In this document: in pieces, positions 51,431-59,596 of the stretch
How positions within the stretch are numbered: position 1 is the stretch's first letter
How the letters are laid out: every line of letters begins with the position of its first letter
Assembly: GCF_000821085.1 (NCBI RefSeq)
Contig: NZ_CCXR01000001.1
Coordinates: forward strand, 4,175,001 to 4,239,000
DNA: 64,000 nt
From: Bacillus sp. B-jedd
GTDB lineage: Bacteria > Bacillota > Bacilli > Bacillales > Cytobacillaceae
Direction: 5' to 3'
Program-made: the position numbers and the translations under genes
The notes under the pieces: model-generated
The model's database searches: none
The model's input: the letters and a program-made list of their open reading frames with translations, nothing else
Told to the model about the DNA's origin: nothing

Positions 51431-52837
51431 TTACTGCTGTTCTATTTCCTTTTTCACTTTATCCGAGTATCCAAACATCCAAGTCAGGGCAAAAGCGACG
51501 CCGATAGCGACAAGGTTAACGAGGATATAAGGCAAAATCTGTCCGTTCAAATAAAGCAGTGTTCCTGGAATAACGGTGACCGCCATTCCTGTTGCCTTCA
51601 ATTTCAGAAGGGAAGCGAGGAACCCTCCGACAGCTCCGCCGATCAAGCCCATCAAAAATGGCTTTCCGTAACGGAGGTTGACCCCAAAAATTGCAGGCTC
51701 AGTAATTCCAAGGAGCGCTGAAATGGAGGACGGGTAAGCGAGCGCCTTCAGCTTTGTCGATTTTGTCTTCATTCCCACCGCAAGAGCTGCGCCAGCCTGA
51801 GCCGCAACCGCACATGTAACGATGGCATTGTACGGGTTGTAGTGATATTTTGCGAGAAGCTGGATTTCCAGCATATTAAAGATATGGTGGACACCCGTAA
51901 TAACGATAATCTGGTTAAGTCCGCCAATTAGAAGGCCGCTGATTCCGAATGGCCATGCAAGAACTTTTGTCGCTGCGGAAAGAATCCCTTGTTCAACGGT
52001 ATGGAAAATCGGGCCGATGACTAATAGCGAAAGGGCTATCATAATCAACAGTGTCAGGAATGGGGTTAGAATAAGATCGAGTGCTTCCGGGACCCGCTTT
52101 CTTATCATCCGTTCCAACTTGGCGCCTAAGATACCGGCAATGAAGGCTGGCAAAACCGACCCCTGGTAGCCGACCACTGGGATGAAACCAAAGAACAGGA
52201 GCGGCTCAACATCACCGCCAGCTACCCCCCATGCGTTCGGCAAGGCCGGTCCAACAAGCATCAGACCAAGAACGAGACCGATGATCGGCGTTCCGCCAAA
52301 CACTCGGAAAGTCGACCAGGCAACAAGCGCAGGAAGGAAAATAAAGGCGGTATCAGTAAGAATTTGTGTAAAGAGCAAGAAATTTTCCGGAACATGGTCA
52401 GGCGTATATCCGAAAATCTTCAGAATTTCTTCCTGCATGACGAGCCCGCGTAATCCCATGAACAATCCGGTTGCGACAAGAACAGGAATAATTGGAACAA
52501 AGACATCACCAAACGTCCGGATGCCACGCTGGAATTTCGAGCCGGTTTTTATTGCTTCCTTCTTTTGCTCGGAAGCTGACATTGTATCAAAGCCTAGCTT
52601 GGAAACCTCTTCATAAATCCTGTTGACCGTTCCCGTGCCAAAGATTACCTGGTATTGGCCCGAGTTGTAAAAGGCTCCTTTTACTTTGTTGATTTGTTCC
52701 ACCCGCTCCTGGTCGATTTTGTCCTTATCGTTGACCATGAGGCGAAGGCGCGTGGCACAATGGGCAACAGAATGGATATTTTCCCTGCCGCCGACAGCTT
52801 CAATTAACTCTTCAGCAATTCTTTGATTTTCCGACAA
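51431..52837 (-). CDS. scrA: Sucrose-specific PTS transporter EIIBC
   Basis: A 468-residue EIIB-EIIC protein. The EIIB domain (residues 1-90) carries the phosphocysteine in SVAHCATRLRLMVNDK. The EIIC domain of about ten helices has GLRGLVMQEEILKIFGYTP, GVHHIFNMLEIQLL and GITEPAIFGVNLRYGKPFLMG. No EIIA domain is fused, so a separate EIIA-Glc-type protein must supply phosphate. The order scrR-scrA-sacA-scrK on one strand defines the sucrose assignment. Confidence 0.93.
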   Translation of the reverse strand: MSENQRIAEELIEAVGGRENIHSVAHCATRLRLMVNDKDKIDQERVEQINKVKGAFYNSGQYQVIFGTGTVNRIYEEVSKLGFDTMSASEQKKEAIKTGSKFQRGIRTFGDVFVPIIPVLVATGLFMGLRGLVMQEEILKIFGYTPDHVPENFLLFTQILTDTAFIFLPALVAWSTFRVFGGTPIIGLVLGLMLVGPALPNAWGVAGGDVEPLLFFGFIPVVGYQGSVLPAFIAGILGAKLERMIRKRVPEALDLILTPFLTLLIMIALSLLVIGPIFHTVEQGILSAATKVLAWPFGISGLLIGGLNQIIVITGVHHIFNMLEIQLLAKYHYNPYNAIVTCAVAAQAGAALAVGMKTKSTKLKALAYPSSISALLGITEPAIFGVNLRYGKPFLMGLIGGAVGGFLASLLKLKATGMAVTVIPGTLLYLNGQILPYILVNLVAIGVAFALTWMFGYSDKVKKEIEQQ

Positions 52838-52862
52838 TTTCTTTCACCCCTGTTTTGTTAGT

Positions 52863-52880
52863 TATGGAATCAATTACACA
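52863..52880. promoter_or_regulatory. LacI-type operator near scrA start
   Basis: TATGGAATCAATTACACA, a variant of the palindrome at 52973-53046, about 25 bases before the scrA start. It could block elongation or the RBS region. Confidence 0.6.
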
Positions 52881-52972
52881 AATGATGAGAGATTAAACTA
52901 TTTCTTGAAAACTTTGGAATCAAACTCTTCGATGAAGACTGAAGAAATAGCCTGGTTTCACTGGATGCCTAA

Positions 52973-53046
52973 TGTGGAATCGATTCCACAATAATAAAAA
53001 ATAAAGTGTAATCGATTGCATTTTTCTTTATGGAATCGATTACACA
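52973..53046. promoter_or_regulatory. Cluster of three LacI-type operators between scrR and scrA
   Basis: TGTGGAATCGATTCCACA (52973-52990, perfect palindrome), AGTGTAATCGATTGCATT (53005-53022) and TATGGAATCGATTACACA (53029-53046) share the centre AATCGATT. They are the expected sites for the adjacent LacI-family regulator. The last one abuts the scrR stop codon. Confidence 0.85.
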
Positions 53047-53050
53047 CTTA

Positions 53051-54040
53051 TTATATGGTGTCTCGTTCAATAAGTCTATAAGGAACTATCTTAATTTTTT
53101 CCTGGAAATTTTCGGAACTCATACTTTCCAGCATTAGTCCCGCCGCTTCACGCCCGGCTTCCTCGAACGAAAAATCAATGGTCGTTAACGAAGGTGCCAT
53201 ATACCGGGAAAGCTCGGAACCTCCCATGCCCGCGACCGACATATCATCCGGGATACCCAGACCCGCTTCTTTCAAATATTGCATCGCCCCAATGGCAAGG
53301 CGGTCTGTCACGGCCACGACCCCTGTTGGTTTCTTAGTTGAAGTGTCCAAGATCGCTTTCATGCCTTCATACCCGGATTCTGTGTTAAATACTCCTGTTT
53401 GAATCCAACTGTCCTCAATCGGGAGACTGTTTTCCCTCATGGCATCTAGGTAGCCCTTCTTCCGCTCGAGGCCGACTGCACGATCCGTCTCGCTAACCCC
53501 GATAAACGCAATCCTTTCATGCCCCCTGCGAATGAATAACTGAACAAGATCCTTCGAAGCCTGATAATCATCGAAAATTACATTCGTCAGTCCCTGGATA
53601 TATTGCCCGACAGTGATGAACGGTATTTTCAGCCGGTGGATTTCTTCTATCAATGCCCGGTTCACATTCGTCGCTGACAGAATGATTCCATCCACATGCC
53701 TGCCTTTCAGCAGCTTTAAGTACTCTATTTCTTTCTCCGGTTCAAGATTCGAAGTCGCAAGCAGGATTTGGTATCCTTCCTTGGCCAGCACCTCATCCAT
53801 TCCCCTGACAAGCCGGCTCGATGTTTCGGTGCTGATTTTTGGCAAAATAACCCCGATGACCTTCGTCTTTTTTGTCCGAAGTGATTTGGCGTTCTCACTA
53901 GGGATATATCCAGTTTCTTCGATAATTTTCATAACCCGCTTCTTCGCTTCTTCGCTAACATAACCCGAATTATTCAGCACCCGTGAAACGGTTGTCCGGG
54001 AAACCCTTGCCCTTTCTGCAATTTCCTTAATCGTCACCAT
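53051..54040 (-). CDS. scrR: LacI-family sucrose operon repressor
   Basis: A 329-residue regulator. The N-terminal HTH and hinge read TIKEIAERARVSRTTVSRVLNNSGYVSEEAKKRV (residues 3-37), followed by a periplasmic-binding-protein-like effector domain (VIGVILPKIST, RHVDGIILSATN, GVVAVTDRLAIGAMQYL, AGMGGSELSRYMAPSLTTIDF). It is immediately upstream of scrA with its operators in between. The effector is presumably sucrose or a phosphorylated product; not deducible. Confidence 0.93.
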   Translation of the reverse strand: MVTIKEIAERARVSRTTVSRVLNNSGYVSEEAKKRVMKIIEETGYIPSENAKSLRTKKTKVIGVILPKISTETSSRLVRGMDEVLAKEGYQILLATSNLEPEKEIEYLKLLKGRHVDGIILSATNVNRALIEEIHRLKIPFITVGQYIQGLTNVIFDDYQASKDLVQLFIRRGHERIAFIGVSETDRAVGLERKKGYLDAMRENSLPIEDSWIQTGVFNTESGYEGMKAILDTSTKKPTGVVAVTDRLAIGAMQYLKEAGLGIPDDMSVAGMGGSELSRYMAPSLTTIDFSFEEAGREAAGLMLESMSSENFQEKIKIVPYRLIERDTI

Positions 54041-54085
54041 ATATTGAACCTCCTGGGCGGCAAATTAACCTACACCCATTTTACA

Positions 54086-54139
54086 CAAAAAAAGTGAAAA
54101 GCAAATGCTGATGACCCTGCCATCTACATTTGCTTTCAC
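54086..54139 (-). terminator. Terminator of the GerP/Hsp20 operon
   Basis: On the minus strand GTGAAAGCAAATG pairs with CATTTGCTTTTCAC and is followed by seven T. The 5' arm includes the stop codon of the GerPC-like gene. Confidence 0.8.
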
Positions 54140-54693
54140 TCCTTTTCGCCGCTCTTTTCCACCATTTCTTTTTTCTGTTTGAATTCATCAATGATTTCCT
54201 TCATTTTATCTTGGTCTTCCTTTATTCCTTTAACAGACTCCTCGGGGATGGCATCACTTTCATACGTTGTTCCAATCGTTAATTGGCCGCTCAATTCCCG
54301 GATACCCAAATTCCCAAGATTGGTGATCTGGTCAAATTTTTCAATAAACAGCCGCTCCACCCTGAATTCTTGATAGATGACCGCAGGACTTCCAGCCGAA
54401 GGGCCTCCCTCGCCAGCTTTCTGCTCCATTTTCTGTGGACTTTGCCCCAAGCCACCACCACTACCCGTCGTGTTCATTGAAATTTGTCCAATGCCAAATT
54501 GCCCGCTGCAAAGCTGCTCCCACTCACCCATCCGTTCTTCCAGCCTTTTCATCCGCCCCGCCATTTCATTTAGAGTCCGGTAAATTGGTTCCATTTCCTC
54601 TTTGATTGTTTTTTGGATAACTAGGGCGAGGATTTTTTCGGGAAGATTCTCTCCTATAAAAGTGTCATCCTCGCCGACTCTTTTCAAGGGCAT
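54136..54693 (-). CDS. GerPC-like spore protein
   Basis: A 185-residue protein with a helical, coiled-coil-prone N-terminal half (KTIKEEMEPIYRTLNEMAGRMKRLEERMGEWEQL), a Gly/Ser/Pro linker (about 75-105) and a C-terminal block VERLFIEKFDQITNLGNLGIRELSGQLTIG. That block parallels the core of GerPC proteins, which are needed for germinant passage through the spore coat. Identity to GerPC is weak, so the call rests on pattern plus the neighbouring GerPA/PF-like genes. ATG 54693 has AAGGTG eight bases upstream; GTG 54702 is possible. Confidence 0.65.
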   Translation of the reverse strand: MPLKRVGEDDTFIGENLPEKILALVIQKTIKEEMEPIYRTLNEMAGRMKRLEERMGEWEQLCSGQFGIGQISMNTTGSGGGLGQSPQKMEQKAGEGGPSAGSPAVIYQEFRVERLFIEKFDQITNLGNLGIRELSGQLTIGTTYESDAIPEESVKGIKEDQDKMKEIIDEFKQKKEMVEKSGEKE

Positions 54694-54721
54694 ATCGCTC
54701 ACACCTTCAAAGTTATCGTTT

Positions 54722-55189
54722 TCAGCGGATCATAATGGTCTCTTCCCTCACATATCTCCTCGGATAAGTAATAATAAGCAGGCCGTTTTCAAATCTGGCA
54801 TGCATTCCTTTGCTCTCAGCCGGCTCCGGCAAATCGATGGTACGCTGGAATTCACCATATTTCCGTTCGTTCAGCACAGTCGTCCCGTTTATCATCGGCG
54901 CATGGAGGATGCCCCTGATGGTCAGCTTATTCCCCGAAACAGACAAACCCATGTCTTCCCGGATCGCGCCCGGTATTTCCACGAGAAGGATGACATCCGT
55001 GTCAGTCAGAAAGATATCTGTTTTTGGATACTTGCCGGTTTCATGATTTTCCTTTTGCCGTCCATTGGTGGTAACCTGCTCTTCCAAGACTGTGCCCGGC
55101 GGATTTTCTTCAAAGACCATCTCCCAGAACCTTCCGTTTTGATATTTCTGGGTCATCTCGATCCACTGCTTTATTTTGTCCGCATCCAC
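54722..55189 (-). CDS. Hsp20/alpha-crystallin domain protein
   Basis: A 155-residue protein with an N-terminal arm of about 55 residues and an alpha-crystallin domain: TDIFLTDTDVILLVEIPGAIREDMGLSVSGNKLTIRG, ERKYGEFQRTIDLPEP and the conserved FENGLLIITYPR. It lacks a C-terminal I-x-I/V tail beyond MIR, so assembly may be atypical. It starts with GTG 55189 after AAGGAGG. Given its neighbours it is more likely a spore-coat-type sHsp (compare CotM in B. subtilis) than a general heat-shock protein (inference). Confidence 0.88.
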   Translation of the reverse strand: MDADKIKQWIEMTQKYQNGRFWEMVFEENPPGTVLEEQVTTNGRQKENHETGKYPKTDIFLTDTDVILLVEIPGAIREDMGLSVSGNKLTIRGILHAPMINGTTVLNERKYGEFQRTIDLPEPAESKGMHARFENGLLIITYPRRYVREETIMIR

Positions 55190-55236
55190 CTCTTTGGCCC
55201 CTCCTTTTGCAAAAAAATCATGAAGCAGCCATCCCT

Positions 55237-55707
55237 TTAGTCGGCGGGAGGCACAGCTACTTCAGTAAACTGCGGATCATTTCTTTTTTTCATTTTTATT
55301 TGCAAGTAATGATCGCGGTATTCCGAGACGGAATCCTTCATTCTGACAATTGATGGAAGGGTAATGACCTGGCGTGCTTCAGGGTTTGGGATTCCTTCAA
55401 CCATAAGCTGGTTGGAATTGTGGAATATTTTCAGGCTAGACAGCGTCTCGGGGTCCTTGATGTACATTTTCACATAAACATGATCGTGGCTTTCAAAAGT
55501 CGTCACCTGCAAAGATTCAGCTGTCTTTATCTCCATCTCCCCCCCGATTTCAGCAGCCGTTGATTTTTCGAGTATGTCCGCCTGCTGCATGGAAGAAGAA
55601 ATTGATCTATCGACGATATCCTGGACAAACTTATGAATATCGTTGTTAAAATAAGACTCGCCAAGCCATTTTGGCAGTCCTCTCTTAAAAAACGGTAATG
55701 GCAGCAT
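55237..55707 (-). CDS. Divergent Hsp20-like spore-associated protein
   Basis: A 156-residue protein whose C-terminal 90 residues follow the alpha-crystallin pattern weakly (VTTFESHDHVYVKMYIKDPETLSSLKIFHNSNQLMVEGIP, then ITLPSIVRMKDSVSEYRDHYLQIKMKKR). The canonical GxLxI is replaced by HYLQIKM. The N-terminus is LPLPFFKRGLPKWLGESYFNNDIHKFVQDIV. RBS AGAGGTGATC precedes ATG. It may be a degenerate sHsp partner of the preceding gene product. Confidence 0.6.
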   Translation of the reverse strand: MLPLPFFKRGLPKWLGESYFNNDIHKFVQDIVDRSISSSMQQADILEKSTAAEIGGEMEIKTAESLQVTTFESHDHVYVKMYIKDPETLSSLKIFHNSNQLMVEGIPNPEARQVITLPSIVRMKDSVSEYRDHYLQIKMKKRNDPQFTEVAVPPAD

Positions 55708-55731
55708 CTCTGATCACCTCTAAATTTACTT

Positions 55732-55974
55732 CTAAAATTGATTGCTGATTGGCAAAGATGGGTTGGCAATTTGATCCTGGTCGCTGACATCGGGATCGAC
55801 GCTGTTATTGCCCATCAGTGACGAACTTGGAGATAAATCCCCGAGGGAGAAATTGGCGCCGATATACTTTGAATTGGCGGTATGGCTGTTATGGATAACC
55901 GCGCCTATATCCAAGTTTCCATTTTGCGTAATCCCGTTTGTTTTTACACTGAAAATATTTATAAAATAAGGCAT
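55732..55974 (-). CDS. GerPA/GerPF-like spore germination protein
   Basis: An 80-residue protein: NIFSVKTNGITQNGNLDIGAVIHNSHTAN, then KYIGANFSLGDLSP and VDPDVSDQDQI. The order of INxxSVxxNGxxxxGxxxxI and DPDV(N/S)DQ is characteristic of GerPA/GerPF proteins, small components of the spore coat/inner coat permeability apparatus. RBS AAAGGAG precedes ATG. It is a close paralog of the next gene, with the same length. Confidence 0.85.
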   Translation of the reverse strand: MPYFINIFSVKTNGITQNGNLDIGAVIHNSHTANSKYIGANFSLGDLSPSSSLMGNNSVDPDVSDQDQIANPSLPISNQF

Positions 55975-56007
55975 GATTGGCTCCTTTCAAAGGAAGATGG
56001 AAAATAT

Positions 56008-56250
56008 TCAAAATTGCTTAGCATTTACAGTATCTGTTCCTGCAATATCTCCCTGGTCATTTACATCTGGATCAATAAAGACGTTTTCCATTCCTGATGT
56101 CGTTGGGGATATATCTCCATAAGAAGAGTTGGTCCCTTGCGCTTTCGTGTTGGCGGTAGGCGAATTATGGAGCGCATCGCCTATATTGAGGGAACCGTTA
56201 TTCGATATATTATTGATTTTAATGCTGTATATATTTATATTCGTGGGCAT
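56008..56250 (-). CDS. GerPA/GerPF-like spore germination protein, paralog
   Basis: An 80-residue protein: NIYSIKINNISNNGSLNIGDALHNSPTAN, TNSSYGDISPTTSGMENVFIDPDVNDQGDIAGT. The DPDVNDQ motif is exact for the family. The start at 56250 (MPTNINIYSIK) has GGGAGGGGAG just upstream; the longer frame to 56301 lacks one. It is 33 bases upstream of its paralog, indicating tandem duplication. Confidence 0.87.
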   Translation of the reverse strand: MPTNINIYSIKINNISNNGSLNIGDALHNSPTANTKAQGTNSSYGDISPTTSGMENVFIDPDVNDQGDIAGTDTVNAKQF

Positions 56251-56318
56251 ATACTCCCCTCCCAACCTATCATTGGTTATATATATGCCCAGTGAATGCA
56301 AAAGGTTAAAACCGCATT

Positions 56319-56537
56319 TTATCCCGAAGACTCACTTTGCTCGCTCTTATTCACATCGACCACATTTACCTCATTCTGATACTCAACCACCTTCGAACCA
56401 TCTCCAAACGCAAAACACGCCCCCGCTACCTTCACATTCGCCGTATGGCTATTTTGCACAGTCGACCCCACATTAATATTCCCGTTCTGCGCAATCACCT
56501 TCGTATTCATCCGATACACAACCGCAATATTCCTCAA
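56319..56537 (-). CDS. Third GerPA/GerPF-like small protein
   Basis: About 72 residues, NIAVVYRMNTKVIAQNGNINVGSTVQNSHTANVKVAGACFAFGDGS, aligning with the two paralogs downstream (NG.lniG, NSHTAN.K, GD.S) but without the DPDVNDQ end. The start is chosen at TTG 56537, just after GGGGGTG, because the frame upstream does not align with the family. ATG at 56633 would give 104 residues. In that upstream stretch GTGAGGCA/TGCCTCAC forms a perfect hairpin and CATATCGTA matches the CATANNNTA -10 of sigma-K/E promoters (56604-56612, minus strand). Confidence 0.65.
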   Translation of the reverse strand: MRNIAVVYRMNTKVIAQNGNINVGSTVQNSHTANVKVAGACFAFGDGSKVVEYQNEVNVVDVNKSEQSESSG

Positions 56538-56655
56538 TGCCTTCACCCCCAGGAGTGAGGCAGGTGGATGTTTCCAGTGCCTCACTATATTCATTCCTTC
56601 CAATACGATATGCTTTATTTCCAATCCCGCCATTAGGCGCTCGCCCGGAAGCGTG

Positions 56656-56684
56656 AAAAAAGCCAGCGGCCTTGGCCGCTGGCT
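56656..56684 (-). terminator. Terminator of YeiH-type transporter gene
   Basis: AGCCAGCGGCC pairs perfectly with GGCCGCTGGCT over two loop bases, with a T run on the minus strand. Confidence 0.92.
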
Positions 56685-56759
56685 TACTGACTTTTTTAGG
56701 CTTTCTATTTAATTCCTCAAAGACACTCCCAAATCGCGAGCACTTAAACCGTAACTGCC

Positions 56760-57788
56760 TTATTGGATATGCAAAACTGCCACAAGAATATAACCAAACA
56801 CTGACAAGAGGACAGAACCGATCAGGCCGGCCGTGAAAGCCTTCATTCCCAACCTACGGAAAGTTTTTATCTCTACATTCATGCCAAGCGCGGCCATGGC
56901 CATCGCAATAAGGAGATACGCAGCTGCCACAATATACCCTGCCACCGTTTCAGAGACGATTCCGAGTGTATTAAACCCGCTCATCGCGATAAAACCAAAG
57001 ATGAACCAAGGGATGGCCGGCATGGAAAGCTTTCTGCCGCCTGCTCCTTCCGTCTTCTTTTGCATGAAAAATCCAATCAATAGAGCTACCGGTACAAGCA
57101 GGGCAACCCTAGTCAGCTTGACGATGACCGCAATGTCGACCGCATCATTCCCGCCCGCAGCTGCCGCCGCAACCACATGGGCGACCTCATGCAGGGTGCC
57201 ACCGGCAAATACCCCGTAAACCGTCGGCGTCATGTTGAATACCGCATAAAGCAAAGTATAAGCCAGGGTGAAAATCGTTCCGAGTATCGCAACGATCGCC
57301 GCCGCTACCGCCGTTTCCTCTTCCTTCGCCTTGATTTGCGGAGCAATGGCAACGACAGCCGCAGCGCCGCATATGGCTGTGCCGCATGCAGTCAAAACTC
57401 CCAGCTTTTCTTCCGTTCCAAACAGCTTGGCCAGCCAATAAACAACCACGAGCGCGAAGACGATATTCACTGCCGCTATCAAAAAGACCTTGCCGCCCGC
57501 CTCATAAATATCGGCGAGATTCAACCTCATTCCAAGCAGGATAATACCGAAGCGCAACAATTTTTTATTGGCAAAAGCAATGCCCGGTTTATAGGTTTCG
57601 TTAAAGCCAAACGCAGCCCGCCATGCCATTCCTAGCAGAATTGCAATAACAAGCTGCCCCATGATCGAAAGGAACGGCAGCCCGGATAAAGCTTTTGCGA
57701 TGATCGCAATCAACAGCGTGATGCCGAGCCCTTTCAAAAAAGCAGCCGTCCTCCCTTGCTTGTTTGCTTGATCGAGTCCGTTTACCAT
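56760..57788 (-). CDS. YeiH/UPF0324 family membrane transporter
   Basis: A 342-residue protein with about ten helices. Family landmarks are LLRFGIILLGMRLNLADI, GVLTACGTAICGAAAVVAIAP, FAGGTLHEVAHVVAAAAAGG and FGFIAMSGFNTLGIV. YeiH proteins are annotated as putative sulfate exporters, without firm biochemistry. The start at 57788 (MVNGLDQANKQG) has AGGAAGTG upstream. It is divergent from a LysR gene, which probably regulates it. Confidence 0.9.
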   Translation of the reverse strand: MVNGLDQANKQGRTAAFLKGLGITLLIAIIAKALSGLPFLSIMGQLVIAILLGMAWRAAFGFNETYKPGIAFANKKLLRFGIILLGMRLNLADIYEAGGKVFLIAAVNIVFALVVVYWLAKLFGTEEKLGVLTACGTAICGAAAVVAIAPQIKAKEEETAVAAAIVAILGTIFTLAYTLLYAVFNMTPTVYGVFAGGTLHEVAHVVAAAAAGGNDAVDIAVIVKLTRVALLVPVALLIGFFMQKKTEGAGGRKLSMPAIPWFIFGFIAMSGFNTLGIVSETVAGYIVAAAYLLIAMAMAALGMNVEIKTFRRLGMKAFTAGLIGSVLLSVFGYILVAVLHIQ

Positions 57789-57905
57789 ATGTGTCACTTC
57801 CTGATAGTTTTTGTATGTTTTTATTTTAATCAACCAACGATTATTAGTAAAATACATATATATAATTGATACTATTAAGATTATTAATGATAGGAGGGGA
57901 TAAAA

Positions 57906-58781
57906 TTGTATTATGATGCGTTAAGGACCTTTATAACCCTTGCCGAAACCGGAAATTTCACGAGAACAGCCGAAAAACTGCATATTTCGCAGCCGAGTGT
58001 GAGCCTGCATATTAAAAACCTGGAAAAGGAATTCCAAACCGAGTTGTTCCTCCGGTCCCCGAAATCCTTTCAAATCACACCAACAGGCGAAATCCTTTAT
58101 AACCGGGCAAAGCAAATCATCACCCTGTATGAACAAGCAAAAGAAGATATCCTTGAACATCATAACGCCGTACGGGGAAAACTGATCATTGGCGCCAGCT
58201 TCACGATTGGGGAATATATTTTGCCATCCATGCTTCCCGCCCTGCAAAAGAAATACCCTTCTCTTGAACTGCATATCCTGATCGGCAATACAGATGAAAT
58301 CATTGAATCTGTACGCCTATTCGAGGTGGATGTCGGCTTGATTGAGGGCCATTCAACGGATAAAGAACTCATCACCCAGCCTTTTATGAAGGATGAACTG
58401 TTCATCTCCTCCGGGCCCGCCCACCCCCTGGCCGGCCGTGACAAAGTGGATATTTCCGAACTGCAGGATCAGGAATGGATTGCCAGGGAGGAAGGGTCGG
58501 GAACGCGTGAATACTTTAACCATTTCATCCGTTCAAATGGCATAAGGGTAAAATCCTTGCTGACCATCAGTAGCAATCAAGGGATAAAGGAAAGCATGAT
58601 GAAAGAGCTGGGCCTGTCCCTTTTGTCCAAAAGCGTAATGGAAAGGGAAATAAAACATGGAGACATCTCTATCATCCCCTTAAAAGGCCTGAATTTTACA
58701 AGGACTTTTTCTTCCATTTATTCACCGATCATGAAGAGTAAAAGAACCGTCGAGGCTTTTTTAGAGTCACTGGCCAGGTAG
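57906..58781 (+). CDS. LysR-family transcriptional regulator
   Basis: A 291-residue regulator starting with TTG six bases after GGAGGGG. The winged HTH is LRTFITLAETGNFTRTAEKLHISQPSVSLHIKNLEKEF (residues 5-42), followed by the effector-binding domain (KLIIGASFTIGEYILPSMLPAL, LIGNTDEIIESV, WIAREEGSGTREYFNHF). The sequence is CysL-like in the HTH. It is divergent from the YeiH gene, and the 117-base spacer contains AT-rich near-palindromes suitable for LysR binding. The effector is unknown. Confidence 0.9.
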   Translation: MYYDALRTFITLAETGNFTRTAEKLHISQPSVSLHIKNLEKEFQTELFLRSPKSFQITPTGEILYNRAKQIITLYEQAKEDILEHHNAVRGKLIIGASFTIGEYILPSMLPALQKKYPSLELHILIGNTDEIIESVRLFEVDVGLIEGHSTDKELITQPFMKDELFISSGPAHPLAGRDKVDISELQDQEWIAREEGSGTREYFNHFIRSNGIRVKSLLTISSNQGIKESMMKELGLSLLSKSVMEREIKHGDISIIPLKGLNFTRTFSSIYSPIMKSKRTVEAFLESLAR

Positions 58782-58916
58782 GGCTTGTTTTTACGCAACT
58801 GAAATTCCATAAAAAAGCGGATTATGTGCTCTCATGAAATTCTAATCTTTTTCTCAGAGAAATCTAAATCTTCCTGTCTATTATGTAGAATATCAACAAG
58901 AAAGGGAGAGATAGAT

Positions 58917-59366
58917 ATGAAAAAATCTTTACTTGTCATTTTAAGCGCATCCATCCTGGCAGCATGCGGAAACCAGGCCGACGAGGCGGCTCCAAAGGAG
59001 AAGTCAACAATTTCAACGGCTGATACATATGCCGCGGCTGCATCTGACGACAACCTTAACATTATCCAGACTTCCACTCGCCACTCTGAAACCGGCATGC
59101 AAAACACTAACAGGAATGCAGATTATAAGCAGCAGTCTTCCCAAGTGGATGTGACACAGCTTCCGGAGTACTCCATCCTTGAAGATCATGTCAACCTGGC
59201 CGACTATTCGATTGTAATCACTGAAAACAACCCATACAAGCGGGTACTTCTTTTGAAAAACAGCCGTGGACAAGCCGAATATAAGAGCATTCTCGTAAAA
59301 AATACCGGAAGGCTGAAAATCGTCGACTTTGACGGTGGCCTCGTTTACAGCGGCATCATTCAATAG
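58917..59366 (+). CDS. Small lipoprotein of unknown function
   Basis: A 149-residue precursor. The start at 58917 follows AAAGGGAGAG; the upstream frame is not used. The signal peptide MKKSLLVILSASILAAC ends in lipobox ILAAC (Cys 17). A Ser/Thr/Asn-rich linker (about 20-75) leads to a compact C-terminal domain (LPEYSILEDHVNLADYSIVITENNPYKRVLLLKNSRG...FDGGLVYSG). I do not recognise the family. It is probably monocistronic. Confidence 0.82.
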   Translation: MKKSLLVILSASILAACGNQADEAAPKEKSTISTADTYAAAASDDNLNIIQTSTRHSETGMQNTNRNADYKQQSSQVDVTQLPEYSILEDHVNLADYSIVITENNPYKRVLLLKNSRGQAEYKSILVKNTGRLKIVDFDGGLVYSGIIQ

Positions 59367-59375
59367 CCCTTTTGC

Positions 59376-59404
59376 AAAAAGCAGCTTAGCGTAGCTGCTT
59401 TTTT
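59376..59404 (+). terminator. Terminator of lipoprotein gene
   Basis: GCAGCT pairs with AGCTGC and is followed by six T. Confidence 0.75.
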
Positions 59405-59596
59405 GTTGCTTTTCATCACTTTGGGGTAATCGCAGAACGAACGCCGCTATATTCCCGTTTTGCAGATAGATAAAATGGGAAGTTTATTTTGAGGAAAAGA
59501 TTTTATCAGCAAATCCTTTTACGTCTTTTGCATTCCAGGCAGTTTCTGCTGTATTGTTAGGGAAACAATAATTTTAAACAGAGGGTTGGAATCAAA

